A program made the translations under genes and the position numbers. Positions 1 through 7,548 of a DNA stretch of 64,000 bases are shown here, piece after piece. The number at the start of each line of letters is the position of its first letter. The stretch's first letter is position 1. Source of the stretch: Kitasatospora gansuensis (GTDB lineage: Bacteria; Actinomycetota; Actinomycetes; Streptomycetales; Streptomycetaceae). Where the stretch lies: positions 2,108,001-2,172,000 of the forward strand of contig NZ_JACHJR010000001.1 of assembly GCF_014203705.1 (NCBI RefSeq), in the 5' to 3' direction. Under the pieces are notes generated by a model. The model had not been told where the DNA came from, did not search any database, and saw nothing but the letters and a program-made list of their open reading frames with translations.

Positions 1-24
1 CGTCCCGGCCCCGTCCGGCCCGGA

Positions 25-47
25 TTGTCAGTAGCCTTGCCTACTCT
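25..47 (+). promoter_or_regulatory. Candidate RecA-NDp (PafBC-type) DNA-damage promoter
   Basis: TTGTCAGTA at 25-33, eight bases, then TACTCT at 42-47. This is the TTGTCAGTG-N8-TAnnnT layout known for LexA-independent, PafBC-dependent DNA-damage promoters of actinobacteria. The -10 ends 7 nt before the ATG at 55, so the mRNA would be leaderless. The same layout occurs at uvrB and uvrC in this window. Recognition is by eye. Confidence 0.55.
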
Positions 48-54
48 GGGAGGT

Positions 55-501
55 ATGACCGCAGCCACTCCGGCCTTCCCCGCCAGGATCAGCATCGTCA
101 CCCTCGGGGTGACCGACCTGGCCGCCAGCACCGCCTTCTACCAGGCACTCGGCTGGTCGCGCTCCGCCGCCTCCAACGACAACATCGTCTGGTTCCGCAC
201 CGCGGACTCGGCGCTCGGCCTCTTCCCCACCGAGGAGCTGGCCGCCGACGCGGGCGTCCCGGCGATCGGCGAGCCCTCCTTCCGCGGCGTCACCCTCGCG
301 GTGAACCTCGAATCCCCCGAGCAGGTGGACGCCGCCCTGGCGGTCGCGGTCGAGGCCGGCGCCACCGTGGTCAAGCCCCCGGCCGCCACCGACTGGGGCG
401 GCTACTCGGGCTACTTCGAGGACCTCGACGGCCACCTCTGGGAGCTGGCCCACAACCCGTTCTTTCCGTTCACCGAGACCGGCCAACTCGACCTGCCGTA
501 G
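55..501 (+). CDS. VOC family (glyoxalase/bleomycin-resistance/dioxygenase fold) protein
   Basis: A 148-residue cytoplasmic protein with the single-module VOC pattern. The N-terminal strand reads ISIVTLGVTDLAAS, followed by the AFYQALGW helix, and the C-terminal strand carries GYFEDLDGHLWELAHNP with the metal-ligand-type Glu. VOC proteins bind a metal and act as lyases, dioxygenases or antibiotic-binding resistance proteins; the substrate here cannot be told. I chose ATG 55 because a TACTCT -10 box ends 7 nt before it (leaderless start) and because the upstream in-frame extension is unlike the family N-terminus. The promoter has the DNA-damage RecA-NDp layout, which is odd for this family. The SRPBCC gene follows after 6 nt and is probably co-transcribed. 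Confidence 0.85.
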   Translation: MTAATPAFPARISIVTLGVTDLAASTAFYQALGWSRSAASNDNIVWFRTADSALGLFPTEELAADAGVPAIGEPSFRGVTLAVNLESPEQVDAALAVAVEAGATVVKPPAATDWGGYSGYFEDLDGHLWELAHNPFFPFTETGQLDLP

Positions 502-507
502 GCAATC

Positions 508-948
508 GTGGACGCCAACCACTACCGGCTGACCTCGGTCTGGCCGCTCCCCGCCGAGCCGGTCCGGGTCTACCGCCTGCTCCGGGACGTCGAGAGCTAC
601 CCGCAGTGGTGGCCGCAGGTGCGCTCGGTGCGCCGGCTGACCGACCACAGCGGCGAGCTGGAGATCCGCTCGGTGCTGCCGTACGGGCTCCGGCTGACCG
701 CCACCGAGCGGGAGCAGGACGAGGCGGGCCTGACCCTGGCCGCCGACCTGACCGGCGACCTGGTCGGCTGGTCCCGCTGGACGGTCCATCCGGCGGGTGC
801 CGGCAGCCGGGCGGTCTTCGAGGAGGAAGTCCGCCCGGCGAAGGCCCTGATGCGCCGGCTCGCCCCGGTCGCCCGCCCGCTCTTCCTGGCCAACCACGCG
901 GCCATGATGCGCGGCGGCCACCGGGGGCTCCGACGCCTGCTCAGCTGA
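508..948 (+). CDS. SRPBCC (START/Bet v1-like) family protein
   Basis: A 146-residue protein with the helix-grip pattern of polyketide-cyclase/START-like ligand-binding proteins: PLPAEPVRVYRLLRDVESYPQWWPQVRSV near the N-terminus, central antiparallel strands, and a long C-terminal helix ending in GGHRGLRRLLS. Members bind hydrophobic ligands, and many have no known reaction. The GTG start at 508 lies 6 nt after the VOC stop, so the two are probably one transcript. No signal peptide. Ligand unknown. Confidence 0.8.
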   Translation: MDANHYRLTSVWPLPAEPVRVYRLLRDVESYPQWWPQVRSVRRLTDHSGELEIRSVLPYGLRLTATEREQDEAGLTLAADLTGDLVGWSRWTVHPAGAGSRAVFEEEVRPAKALMRRLAPVARPLFLANHAAMMRGGHRGLRRLLS

Positions 949-955
949 CCTCGCG

Positions 956-2551
956 TCAGCCGCTCTGCTGCGAGCGCGCCTTGAACGCGGCCTTCCGCGC
1001 TTCCTTGGCGACCGTCCGGTTCAGGTGCAGCTCGCCGATCGCCTCCAGCACGTCCCCCGTGTACGGGTGCCTGACCCGCCACAGCTCACCGAAGAAGCTG
1101 GCCGGGTTGTCGGTCACCGGCAGCTCGGCGATCAGCCGGTGCAGCACCTCGGCCTCGCCCTCGCTGGTCAGCAGCTGGGCCGCGAAGCCGTCCACCAGCG
1201 TCCACAGCACCATGCCGCGCTCCGGCGCCGTCACCTCCTCGCCCTGCCCGCGCAGCCAGGCCCGGGCCGCCCCGCCCAGCTCCGGGTCGTCCAGCACCTC
1301 GGCCACGGCCGGGCGGGCCGCCCCGCCGATCGCCTCCAGCGCCTGCATGCTGAGCAGCCGCCGGACCGGGCTGTACGGGTCGGTGCCCCGGGAGGCCGCC
1401 AGCAGCTCGCGGGCGGCGGTCTCCGGGTCGCGTCCGGCCAGCCAGACCAGCACCTCGCGCTCGGGCAGCACGTTCGCGGTCTCGGAGACCCCGCGCAGCA
1501 GGGCCTCGGCGTCGCCCTGGGCCAACTCGCCCACCAGCGGGGCGTCGTAGCCCTCCTCCAGCAGCCACTGCCGGACGCCGTACTGGCCCAGCGGGGTCAG
1601 CCGGACCAGCCCGAACCGGGCCGACTCCTCGTCGCTCAGCTCGCCCTCGCCGACCGGGGAGTCCTCCTCCTCGAACAGCTCGGGGTCGATCGGCTGGTGC
1701 TCCAGCAGACCGAGCTCCGCCAGATCGCCGAGCATCGGGTCCAGAGTGATCATCAGATCGGTGATGTCGCCGAGCAGTTCCTCGTCCGGCTCCTCGCCCT
1801 CCGGCACCACCAGCAGCGCGGCCAGCACACCCAGCGGCACGGTCTCCTCGCCCGGCTCGGCGAAGGCGGTGGTCTCGTAGAGCACCTGGAGCGCCTCGTC
1901 CAGCAGCTCGGCCGCCGCCTTGCGGGACTCCTCCACCGCCGCGAGCCGCTCCTCGTCGTCCTCCTCGGCCTCGGCCTCCTCGTCCGCCAGGTCCAGCGAG
2001 TCCGCCTCGGCGGCCAGCTCCCGGACGATCCCGGCGGCGGTCAGCCAGAGCTCCAGGACGGTCTCCTCGTCACCCGCCTCGGCCGGCTCCAGGTCCGGGC
2101 CCGGGATCGCCACGTGCTCGCCCGCCTCGGTGGTGCCGATCTCCACCAGGTCCAGGTCGCAGGCCAGCGACCAGGACCGCATCGCCTCGACCTCGGCCTC
2201 CTCGCCCTTCCCGAGACCGAGCAGCTCGGCGGCCGGCGCCCGGTCCTCGCCGAGCAGGTCACCGAACTCGTCCACCGGCCGGTGCGGCGCGGCCCAGCGG
2301 GCCAGCTTGAGCGCGGCGGCGATCAGCGGCACCGCGAGCGCGGCGTCGGCCAGCTCCCGCTCGGAGGGCAGCTGGATCGGGGGCACCAGCACCGCCGCGT
2401 CGTCCTGGTCCTCGTCCTGCCCGTGCGCGGCGAACGCCCCGTACAGGTCGGCCAGGTCGTAGTCGGCGGGCAGCAGGCGCTCGTCAGCAGCGCGGTCCGC
2501 ACCGGAGCCGGCCGACGGGTTGTCAGGGGTGCTGCTGCTGCGTTCGGACAT
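956..2551 (-). CDS. Conserved hypothetical acidic protein
   Basis: A 531-residue, very acidic protein with a low-complexity Glu/Asp stretch around residues 190-215 and further acidic clusters (DELLG, EEEDSPVGEGELSDEE). The C-terminal third is helical and HEAT-like (AAR-ELLAASRGTDPYSPVRRLLSMQALEAIGG and similar). It has no signal peptide, membrane segment or catalytic motif that I recognise. ATG 2551 is preferred over an upstream in-frame GTG at 2584 because GGGAGA lies 10 nt before it. It converges on the SRPBCC gene and is divergent from the MFS gene. Function unknown. Confidence 0.75.
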   Translation of the reverse strand: MSERSSSTPDNPSAGSGADRAADERLLPADYDLADLYGAFAAHGQDEDQDDAAVLVPPIQLPSERELADAALAVPLIAAALKLARWAAPHRPVDEFGDLLGEDRAPAAELLGLGKGEEAEVEAMRSWSLACDLDLVEIGTTEAGEHVAIPGPDLEPAEAGDEETVLELWLTAAGIVRELAAEADSLDLADEEAEAEEDDEERLAAVEESRKAAAELLDEALQVLYETTAFAEPGEETVPLGVLAALLVVPEGEEPDEELLGDITDLMITLDPMLGDLAELGLLEHQPIDPELFEEEDSPVGEGELSDEESARFGLVRLTPLGQYGVRQWLLEEGYDAPLVGELAQGDAEALLRGVSETANVLPEREVLVWLAGRDPETAARELLAASRGTDPYSPVRRLLSMQALEAIGGAARPAVAEVLDDPELGGAARAWLRGQGEEVTAPERGMVLWTLVDGFAAQLLTSEGEAEVLHRLIAELPVTDNPASFFGELWRVRHPYTGDVLEAIGELHLNRTVAKEARKAAFKARSQQSG

Positions 2552-2921
2552 CGTTGCGAGGTCTCCCGTGGTGGCGGTGGTCACTGCCCGAAGGACCGTC
2601 TGGGTGGCGGTCCATCAGCTCAGCGTATCCGTACCGGCCCCGGCCCGCCGGAGCCGCACGCCGGAACGGCCCGCATCGGCGTCGCGAGCTGACGGAGTCC
2701 GTCCGGCACCTGCCGACGTGTCGGAGCCGACACCCTGGAGCGCACCTGCGCAGGTCAGTGACCACGTATCCTGCATCAGGAACGGTGCACAACCCTGGTA
2801 CCGGCCATCGGGCAACGAAGCCCGCCCCGTACATCTCGCCCCACCAGGGCTCTCCGTCCGGCCACCACCCCAGGCCCGGTCCGGCCCACGGTGGTGCCCG
2901 GCCACACAGGAGACCCCTGCC
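2552..2921. promoter_or_regulatory. Divergent promoter region with clustered short palindromes
   Basis: A 370-bp gap between the acidic hypothetical (-) and the MFS gene (+). No convincing gene lies in it. It holds CCGAC-gt-GTCGG around 2713-2724, the overlapping GTCGG-ag-CCGAC, a perfect ACCTGCGCAGGT at 2744-2755, and CCTG-cat-CAGG around 2768-2777. These may be regulator sites for either gene, but no cognate regulator is adjacent. Confidence 0.35.
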
Positions 2922-4244
2922 ATGGCGGACCTCTCCCCCGCCGGCGCCGGACTGTCCACCGCACAGTTCGAAGGACGCCGGCTCTCGGAGGCCCTGCTCC
3001 CCCTGGAGCTCGCACCACGCACGCAGCTCCAGCTCGCCGCGATCAGCCGCTGGAACGCGCTGCGCGGCATACGCGTCGGCCTGGTGGCCGCCGCCCTGCT
3101 GTTCCTGCTGGTCGGCGCCAATCTGGCGACCCCGATCTACCCGGTGCTCCAGCGTCAGCTCGGCCTGACCGCGCTCGACACCACCGTCCTCTTCACCGTC
3201 TACGTCTTCGCCCTGGTCCCGGTGCTGGCCGCGGTCGGCCACTGGTCCGACCACCTCGGGCGGCGCGCGATGATCCTGCCCGCCGTGGCCCTGGCGGCCG
3301 GCGGCGACGTCCTGTTCGCCACCGCGGGCAGCTTCTGGCAGCTGGCCCTCGGCCGGGCCGTCCAGGGCATCGCGGTCGGCTTCGCCACCGGCGCCGCCGG
3401 TGCCGCACTCGGCGACCTGCTGCCCGACCACCCGACGCTGGCCGCCAAACTCACCCTGGCCTGCTCGGCCGGCGGCGTGGCGCTCGGCCCGATCGTCGGC
3501 TCTCTCCTCTCCTCCGGCGAACACCCGCTGCTGACGCCCTTCCTGCTGCACGCCATCGCGCTACTGGCCCTGTGCGTCCCGCTCGCCCTGGTCCACCCCC
3601 GGATGCCCGGACGCCAACGGCCGCCCGCCGCCCCGCCGCGCATCACCACCCCCGCCCACCTGCGCCCGCAGCGCCTGCGGCTGCCGCGCACCGGCCGCCG
3701 CGAGTTCCTGCTCGCCTCCGCCGCGGGCTTCGTCTCGTACGCGGTCTTCGGGGTCTACCTCAGCCTGGCCCCGGCCTTCTCCGCCAAGCTGCTGGACACC
3801 ACCTCCTCGCTGACCGGCGCGGTGGTCGCCGCCCTGCTGCTCGGCTCCTCGGCCACCGCCCAGCTGCTGGTGCCGCCCACCGCCGACCGCTTGGTGATCG
3901 CCCTCGGCATGGCGGGTCTGGCCGCCGGCCTGGCCCTGGTGGTCACCGCCCTCTACACCGGCACCCCGGCCCTGCTCTTCCTCGGCAGCGTGCTCGGCGG
4001 CGCCTGCCAGGGCGTGGCCTTCCGCTCCCTCTTCACCACCGCCGTCGCCGCGATGAACCCCGAACGCCGCGGCAGCGAGCTCTCCACCCTCTGGGTCATC
4101 GTCTACCTCGGCTCCTCCCTCCCGATCGTCGCCGTCGGCGCCCTGACCCAGCGGTACGGCCTGCTCCCGGCCGTCAGCGGCTTCGTCTGCGTCGCCGCCC
4201 TGGCCTGCCTCGGCCTGGCCGGAGCGGTCCTCCGGAAGCGGTAG
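2922..4244 (+). CDS. MFS transporter, drug/solute efflux type
   Basis: A 440-residue integral membrane protein with about 12 membrane helices, the first after a ~50-residue cytoplasmic N-terminal tail. The loop 2-3 signature GHWSDHLGRRAMI (G-x3-D-x-x-G-R-R) is intact, and LGRAVQGIAVGFATGAAGAALGDL fits helices 4-5 of drug-efflux MFS proteins. Substrate unknown. Start ATG 2922 has CAGGAGA 8 nt upstream. A perfect bidirectional terminator separates it from the convergent suf-side genes. Confidence 0.88.
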   Translation: MADLSPAGAGLSTAQFEGRRLSEALLPLELAPRTQLQLAAISRWNALRGIRVGLVAAALLFLLVGANLATPIYPVLQRQLGLTALDTTVLFTVYVFALVPVLAAVGHWSDHLGRRAMILPAVALAAGGDVLFATAGSFWQLALGRAVQGIAVGFATGAAGAALGDLLPDHPTLAAKLTLACSAGGVALGPIVGSLLSSGEHPLLTPFLLHAIALLALCVPLALVHPRMPGRQRPPAAPPRITTPAHLRPQRLRLPRTGRREFLLASAAGFVSYAVFGVYLSLAPAFSAKLLDTTSSLTGAVVAALLLGSSATAQLLVPPTADRLVIALGMAGLAAGLALVVTALYTGTPALLFLGSVLGGACQGVAFRSLFTTAVAAMNPERRGSELSTLWVIVYLGSSLPIVAVGALTQRYGLLPAVSGFVCVAALACLGLAGAVLRKR

Positions 4245-4252
4245 CGGGCACG

Positions 4253-4294
4253 CGAAAGGGCCCGGTTCTCCGCGCGGAGAACCGGGCCCTTTCG
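4253..4294. terminator. Bidirectional intrinsic terminator hairpin
   Basis: A perfect inverted repeat, arm GAAAGGGCCCGGTTCTCCG and its complement, with a 2-nt centre. It sits between the convergent MFS gene (+) and the sufT-like gene (-), with A/T at the base of the stem. Confidence 0.85.
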
Positions 4295-4310
4295 GCTGTG
4301 TGACGGCTGA

Positions 4311-4706
4311 TCAGACGTTGAAGCCGAGCGCGCGAAGCTGGTCGCGGCCGTCGTCGGTGATCTTGTCCGGGCCCCACGGCGGCATCCAGACCCAGTTGAT
4401 CCGGAGGTCCTGGACCAGACCGTCGGTGGCGGTCTTGGCCTGGTCCTCGATCACGTCGGTGAGCGGGCAGGCCGCCGAGGTGAGGGTCATGTCGATGGTG
4501 GCCACGTCGGACTCGTCGATGTGGATGCCGTAGATCAGGCCCAGGTTGACGACGTCGATGCCCAGCTCGGGGTCGACGACGTCCATCAGGGCCTCGGTCA
4601 GGTCCTCGACGGAGACGGTGCCGGCCGTGGTGCCGACGATCACGGTCGGACCCTCGGTCGAGGGCGCCGCCGCCTCGGCCGGCGTACCGGTCTCGGTGTC
4701 GCTCAT
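4311..4706 (-). CDS. Metal-sulfur cluster assembly factor (MIP18/DUF59, SufT-like)
   Basis: A 131-residue protein: a ~35-residue Ala/Thr-rich tail, then a DUF59 domain. Conserved marks are DVVDPELGIDVVNLGLIYGI and the cysteine motif LTSAACPLTDVIEDQ. DUF59 proteins help mature [4Fe-4S] proteins or deliver clusters. It is the last gene of the suf operon, 20 nt after sufU. Start ATG 4706 has AAGGAA 6-7 nt upstream; the longer in-frame extension has no ribosome site. Confidence 0.88.
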   Translation of the reverse strand: MSDTETGTPAEAAAPSTEGPTVIVGTTAGTVSVEDLTEALMDVVDPELGIDVVNLGLIYGIHIDESDVATIDMTLTSAACPLTDVIEDQAKTATDGLVQDLRINWVWMPPWGPDKITDDGRDQLRALGFNV

Positions 4707-4726
4707 GAGTGCTTCCTTAAAGGTCG

Positions 4727-5173
4727 TCAGACGGCGGGGTGTTCGGCGAGCGCCTTGGCGGTGGCGTCCTTCCAGGCCATCCAGCTCAGCAGCGCGCACT
4801 TGACCCGGGCCGGGAACTTGGAGACACCGGCGAACGCGACCGCGTCCTCCAGCACCTCTTCGTCGCCGACGCCCTGGCCCTTGCTCTGCATGAGCTCCAG
4901 GAAGGCCTCCTGGATCGCCTGTGCCTCGCCCACGGACTTGCCGACCACCAGGTCGTTCAGCACCGAGGCGCTGGCCTGGCTGATCGAGCAGCCCTGGGAC
5001 TCGTAGGAGACGTCCGCCACCACTGCGCCGTCGAGCCGCACCCGCAGGGTGATCTCGTCGCCGCAGGTCGGGTTGACGTGGTGCACCTCGGCGTCGCCGT
5101 CCCGCAGCCCCTTGCCGTGGGGGTTCTTGTAGTGCTCCAGGATGATCTCCTGGTACATCGAGTCGAGCTTCAT
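4727..5173 (-). CDS. sufU: Fe-S cluster assembly protein SufU (Zn-dependent sulfur acceptor)
   Basis: A 148-residue IscU-like fold of the SufU type. The three conserved cysteines lie in NPTCGDEI, GCSISQAS and VKCALLSWMAW. SufU accepts the persulfide from SufS and passes sulfur to SufBCD. Length is typical. ATG 5173 lies 14 nt after the sufS stop, giving tight coupling. Confidence 0.95.
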   Translation of the reverse strand: MKLDSMYQEIILEHYKNPHGKGLRDGDAEVHHVNPTCGDEITLRVRLDGAVVADVSYESQGCSISQASASVLNDLVVGKSVGEAQAIQEAFLELMQSKGQGVGDEEVLEDAVAFAGVSKFPARVKCALLSWMAWKDATAKALAEHPAV

Positions 5174-5187
5174 TCCGCGCTCACCCC

Positions 5188-6459
5188 TCAGCCGAAGAAG
5201 TTCCGGACGTGGTGCAGGCCGTCGATCAGTGCGTCGACATCGGCCGGCGTCGAGTACAGGTAGAACGACGCCCGCGTGGTCGCCGGAATTCCGTACCGCA
5301 GGCAGACCGGCCGCGCGCAGTGGTGGCCGACCCGGACCGCGATGCCCTGCTCGTCGAGCACCTGGCCGACGTCGTGCGGGTGGATGTCGCCGAGCGTGAA
5401 GGAGATCGCCGCGCCGCGGTCGACAGCCGTGCGCGGGCCGATGATCCGCAGGTCGGGGACCTCGAGCAGACGCCGCACCGCGTACTCGGTGATGGTGTGC
5501 TCGTGCTGGGCGATCCGCTCCATGCCGATGGCCGACAGGTAGTCGATGGCCGCACCGAGCCCGACCGCCTGGGCGATCGGCGGGGTGCCCGCCTCGAACT
5601 TGTGCGGTGCAGGGGCGTAGGTCGAGGCGCCCATGGTGACGGTCTCGATCATCTCGCCGCCACCGAGGAACGGCGGGAGGTCCTCCAGCAGCTCCTGCCG
5701 GCCCCACAGCACGCCGATGCCCGTCGGGCCCAGCATCTTGTGGCCGGTGAAGGCGACGAAGTCGGCGCCCAGCTCCTGCACGTCCAGCACCATGTGCGGG
5801 GCGGCCTGCGAGGCGTCGATCAGCACCAGCGCGCCGACGTCCTGGGCGCGCCGGACGATCGCCTCGACCGGGTTGACCGTGCCCATCAGGTTGGAGACCA
5901 GCGTGAAGGAGACGATCTTCGTCTTCTCGTTGATCAGCTCGTTGATGTTCGACAGGTCGAGCCGGCCCTCGTCGGTCAGGCCGAACCACTTCAGCTTCGC
6001 GCCGGTGCGCTGCGAGAGCAGCTGCCACGGCACGATGTTGGAGTGGTGCTCCATCTCGGTGATGACCACCTCCGCGTCGGCGTCGACGCGGTACGGCTCG
6101 TCGGCCCAACCCAGCATGTTGGCAACGAGGTTGAGCGACTCCGAAGCGTTCTTGGTGAAGATCACCTCGTCCCGGCTCGGCGCGTTGATGAAGGCCGCGA
6201 CCTTGTCCCGGGCACCCTCGTACAGCGCCGTGGCCTCTTCGGCCAGCACGTGCACACCGCGGTGCACGTTGGCGTTGTGCCGCTCGTAGTAGCCGTTCAG
6301 CGCGTCGAGCACCTGCTGGGGCTTCTGCGAGGTCGCCGCGTTGTCCAGGTAGATCAGGGGCTTCTCGTCGTGCAGCACGCGCTGCAGGATCGGGAAGTCC
6401 TTGCGGATCGCGTCGCCGAACTCCTGCGCCTCGGCCAGCGCCGAGTCATGGGTTGTCAC
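5188..6459 (-). CDS. sufS: Cysteine desulfurase SufS
   Basis: A 423-residue type II PLP-dependent cysteine desulfurase that mobilises sulfur from L-cysteine. Visible marks are YLDNAATSQKP near residue 40, the PLP lysine in FTGHKMLGPTG (~239), and the catalytic cysteine in VGHHCARPVC (~380). The C-terminus (LIDGLHHVRNFFG) is typical. GTG 6459 overlaps the sufC stop (GTGA), so translation is coupled. The upstream in-frame extension is antisense-type noise. Confidence 0.96.
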   Translation of the reverse strand: MTTHDSALAEAQEFGDAIRKDFPILQRVLHDEKPLIYLDNAATSQKPQQVLDALNGYYERHNANVHRGVHVLAEEATALYEGARDKVAAFINAPSRDEVIFTKNASESLNLVANMLGWADEPYRVDADAEVVITEMEHHSNIVPWQLLSQRTGAKLKWFGLTDEGRLDLSNINELINEKTKIVSFTLVSNLMGTVNPVEAIVRRAQDVGALVLIDASQAAPHMVLDVQELGADFVAFTGHKMLGPTGIGVLWGRQELLEDLPPFLGGGEMIETVTMGASTYAPAPHKFEAGTPPIAQAVGLGAAIDYLSAIGMERIAQHEHTITEYAVRRLLEVPDLRIIGPRTAVDRGAAISFTLGDIHPHDVGQVLDEQGIAVRVGHHCARPVCLRYGIPATTRASFYLYSTPADVDALIDGLHHVRNFFG

Positions 6460-7220
6460 TCGGAAGCGCCACCCTTCACATAGGACGCGTAGCCCTCGTT
6501 CTCCAGCTTGTCGGCGAGCTCGGCGCCACCGGACTCGACGATCCGGCCGGCCGAGAAGACGTGCACGAAGTCGGGCTTGATGTACTTCAGGATGCGGGTG
6601 TAGTGGGTCACCAGCAGGGTGCCCACCTCGCCGGAGGAGGCGACCCGGTTGATGCCCTCGGAGACCTGACGGAGCGCGTCGACGTCGAGGCCGGAGTCGG
6701 TCTCGTCGAGGATCGCGATCTTCGGCTTGAGCAGCTCGAGCTGGAGGATCTCGTGGCGCTTCTTCTCGCCGCCGGAGAAGCCCTCGTTCACGTTGCGCTC
6801 GGCGAAGGCCGGGTCCATCTGCAGGGCGGCCATCGCCTCCTTGACCTCCTTGACCCACAGCCGCAGCTTGGGGGCCTCGCCGCGGACGGCGGTGGCGGCG
6901 GTGCGCAGGAAGTTGGAGACCGAGACGCCGGGGACCTCGACCGGGTACTGCATGGCCAGGAAGACGCCGGCCCGGGCACGCTCGTCGACGGTCATCTCCA
7001 GCACGTTCTCGCCGTCCAGCAGCACGCTGCCGCCGGTGACGGTGTACTTGGGGTGCCCGGCCAGCGTGTACGCCAGGGTGGACTTGCCGGAGCCGTTCGG
7101 GCCCATGATGGCGTGGGTCTCGCCCTGCTTGACCGTCAGGTCGACGCCCTTGAGGATCTCGCGGGGGCCGTTCTCGGTCTCGACGGAGACGTGCAGGTCA
7201 CGGATTTCAAGCGTTGCCAT
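6456..7220 (-). CDS. sufC: Fe-S cluster assembly ATPase SufC
   Basis: A 254-residue ABC-type ATPase of the SufBC2D scaffold. Walker A GPNGSGKST is at 40-48, the signature GFSGGEKKRHEILQ near 150, and Walker B with the SufC-typical ILDETDSGLDVDAL near 170. It drives the conformational changes needed for cluster assembly on SufB/SufD. ATG 7220 lies 6 nt after the Rieske gene stop; AGGAG is about 12 nt upstream. Confidence 0.97.
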   Translation of the reverse strand: MATLEIRDLHVSVETENGPREILKGVDLTVKQGETHAIMGPNGSGKSTLAYTLAGHPKYTVTGGSVLLDGENVLEMTVDERARAGVFLAMQYPVEVPGVSVSNFLRTAATAVRGEAPKLRLWVKEVKEAMAALQMDPAFAERNVNEGFSGGEKKRHEILQLELLKPKIAILDETDSGLDVDALRQVSEGINRVASSGEVGTLLVTHYTRILKYIKPDFVHVFSAGRIVESGGAELADKLENEGYASYVKGGASE

Positions 7221-7226
7221 ATGTAC

Positions 7227-7544
7227 TCAGGACTCCTGGTAGACGGAGACGAGCACATCGTCCCCTTCGATCTTTACGGGGTAGACGGGGACCGGCTTGG
7301 TCGCGGGCAGGCCGGAGGGCTTGCCGGTGCGCAGGTCGAAGCTGGAGCCGTGCAGCCAGCACTCGATCGCGCAGTCCTCGACCTCGCCCTCGGAGAGCGA
7401 CACGTTCGCGTGCGAGCAGATGTCGTTGATCGCGAACACCTCGCCCTCGGTGCGGACGATCGAGACCGGGACACCGTTCAGCTCGACGCGCTTGGGGGTG
7501 TCCTCCGCCAAGTCGGCCAGCGAGCAGGCACGGAGAAAACTCAT
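7227..7544 (-). CDS. Rieske-type [2Fe-2S] ferredoxin (non-heme) in the suf operon
   Basis: A 105-residue soluble Rieske domain with box 1 ICSHANVSLSEG (C-x-H) and box 2 IECWLHGSSFD (C-x2-H), giving the two Cys and two His ligands. It resembles ferredoxin components of aromatic dioxygenases and NirD. Its place between sufD and sufC suggests electron transfer during cluster assembly, but no partner is shown. ATG 7544 lies 4 nt after the sufD stop. No signal peptide, unlike the exported Rieske lipoprotein at 45748-46182. Confidence 0.92.
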   Translation of the reverse strand: MSFLRACSLADLAEDTPKRVELNGVPVSIVRTEGEVFAINDICSHANVSLSEGEVEDCAIECWLHGSSFDLRTGKPSGLPATKPVPVYPVKIEGDDVLVSVYQES

Positions 7545-7548
7545 CGGG

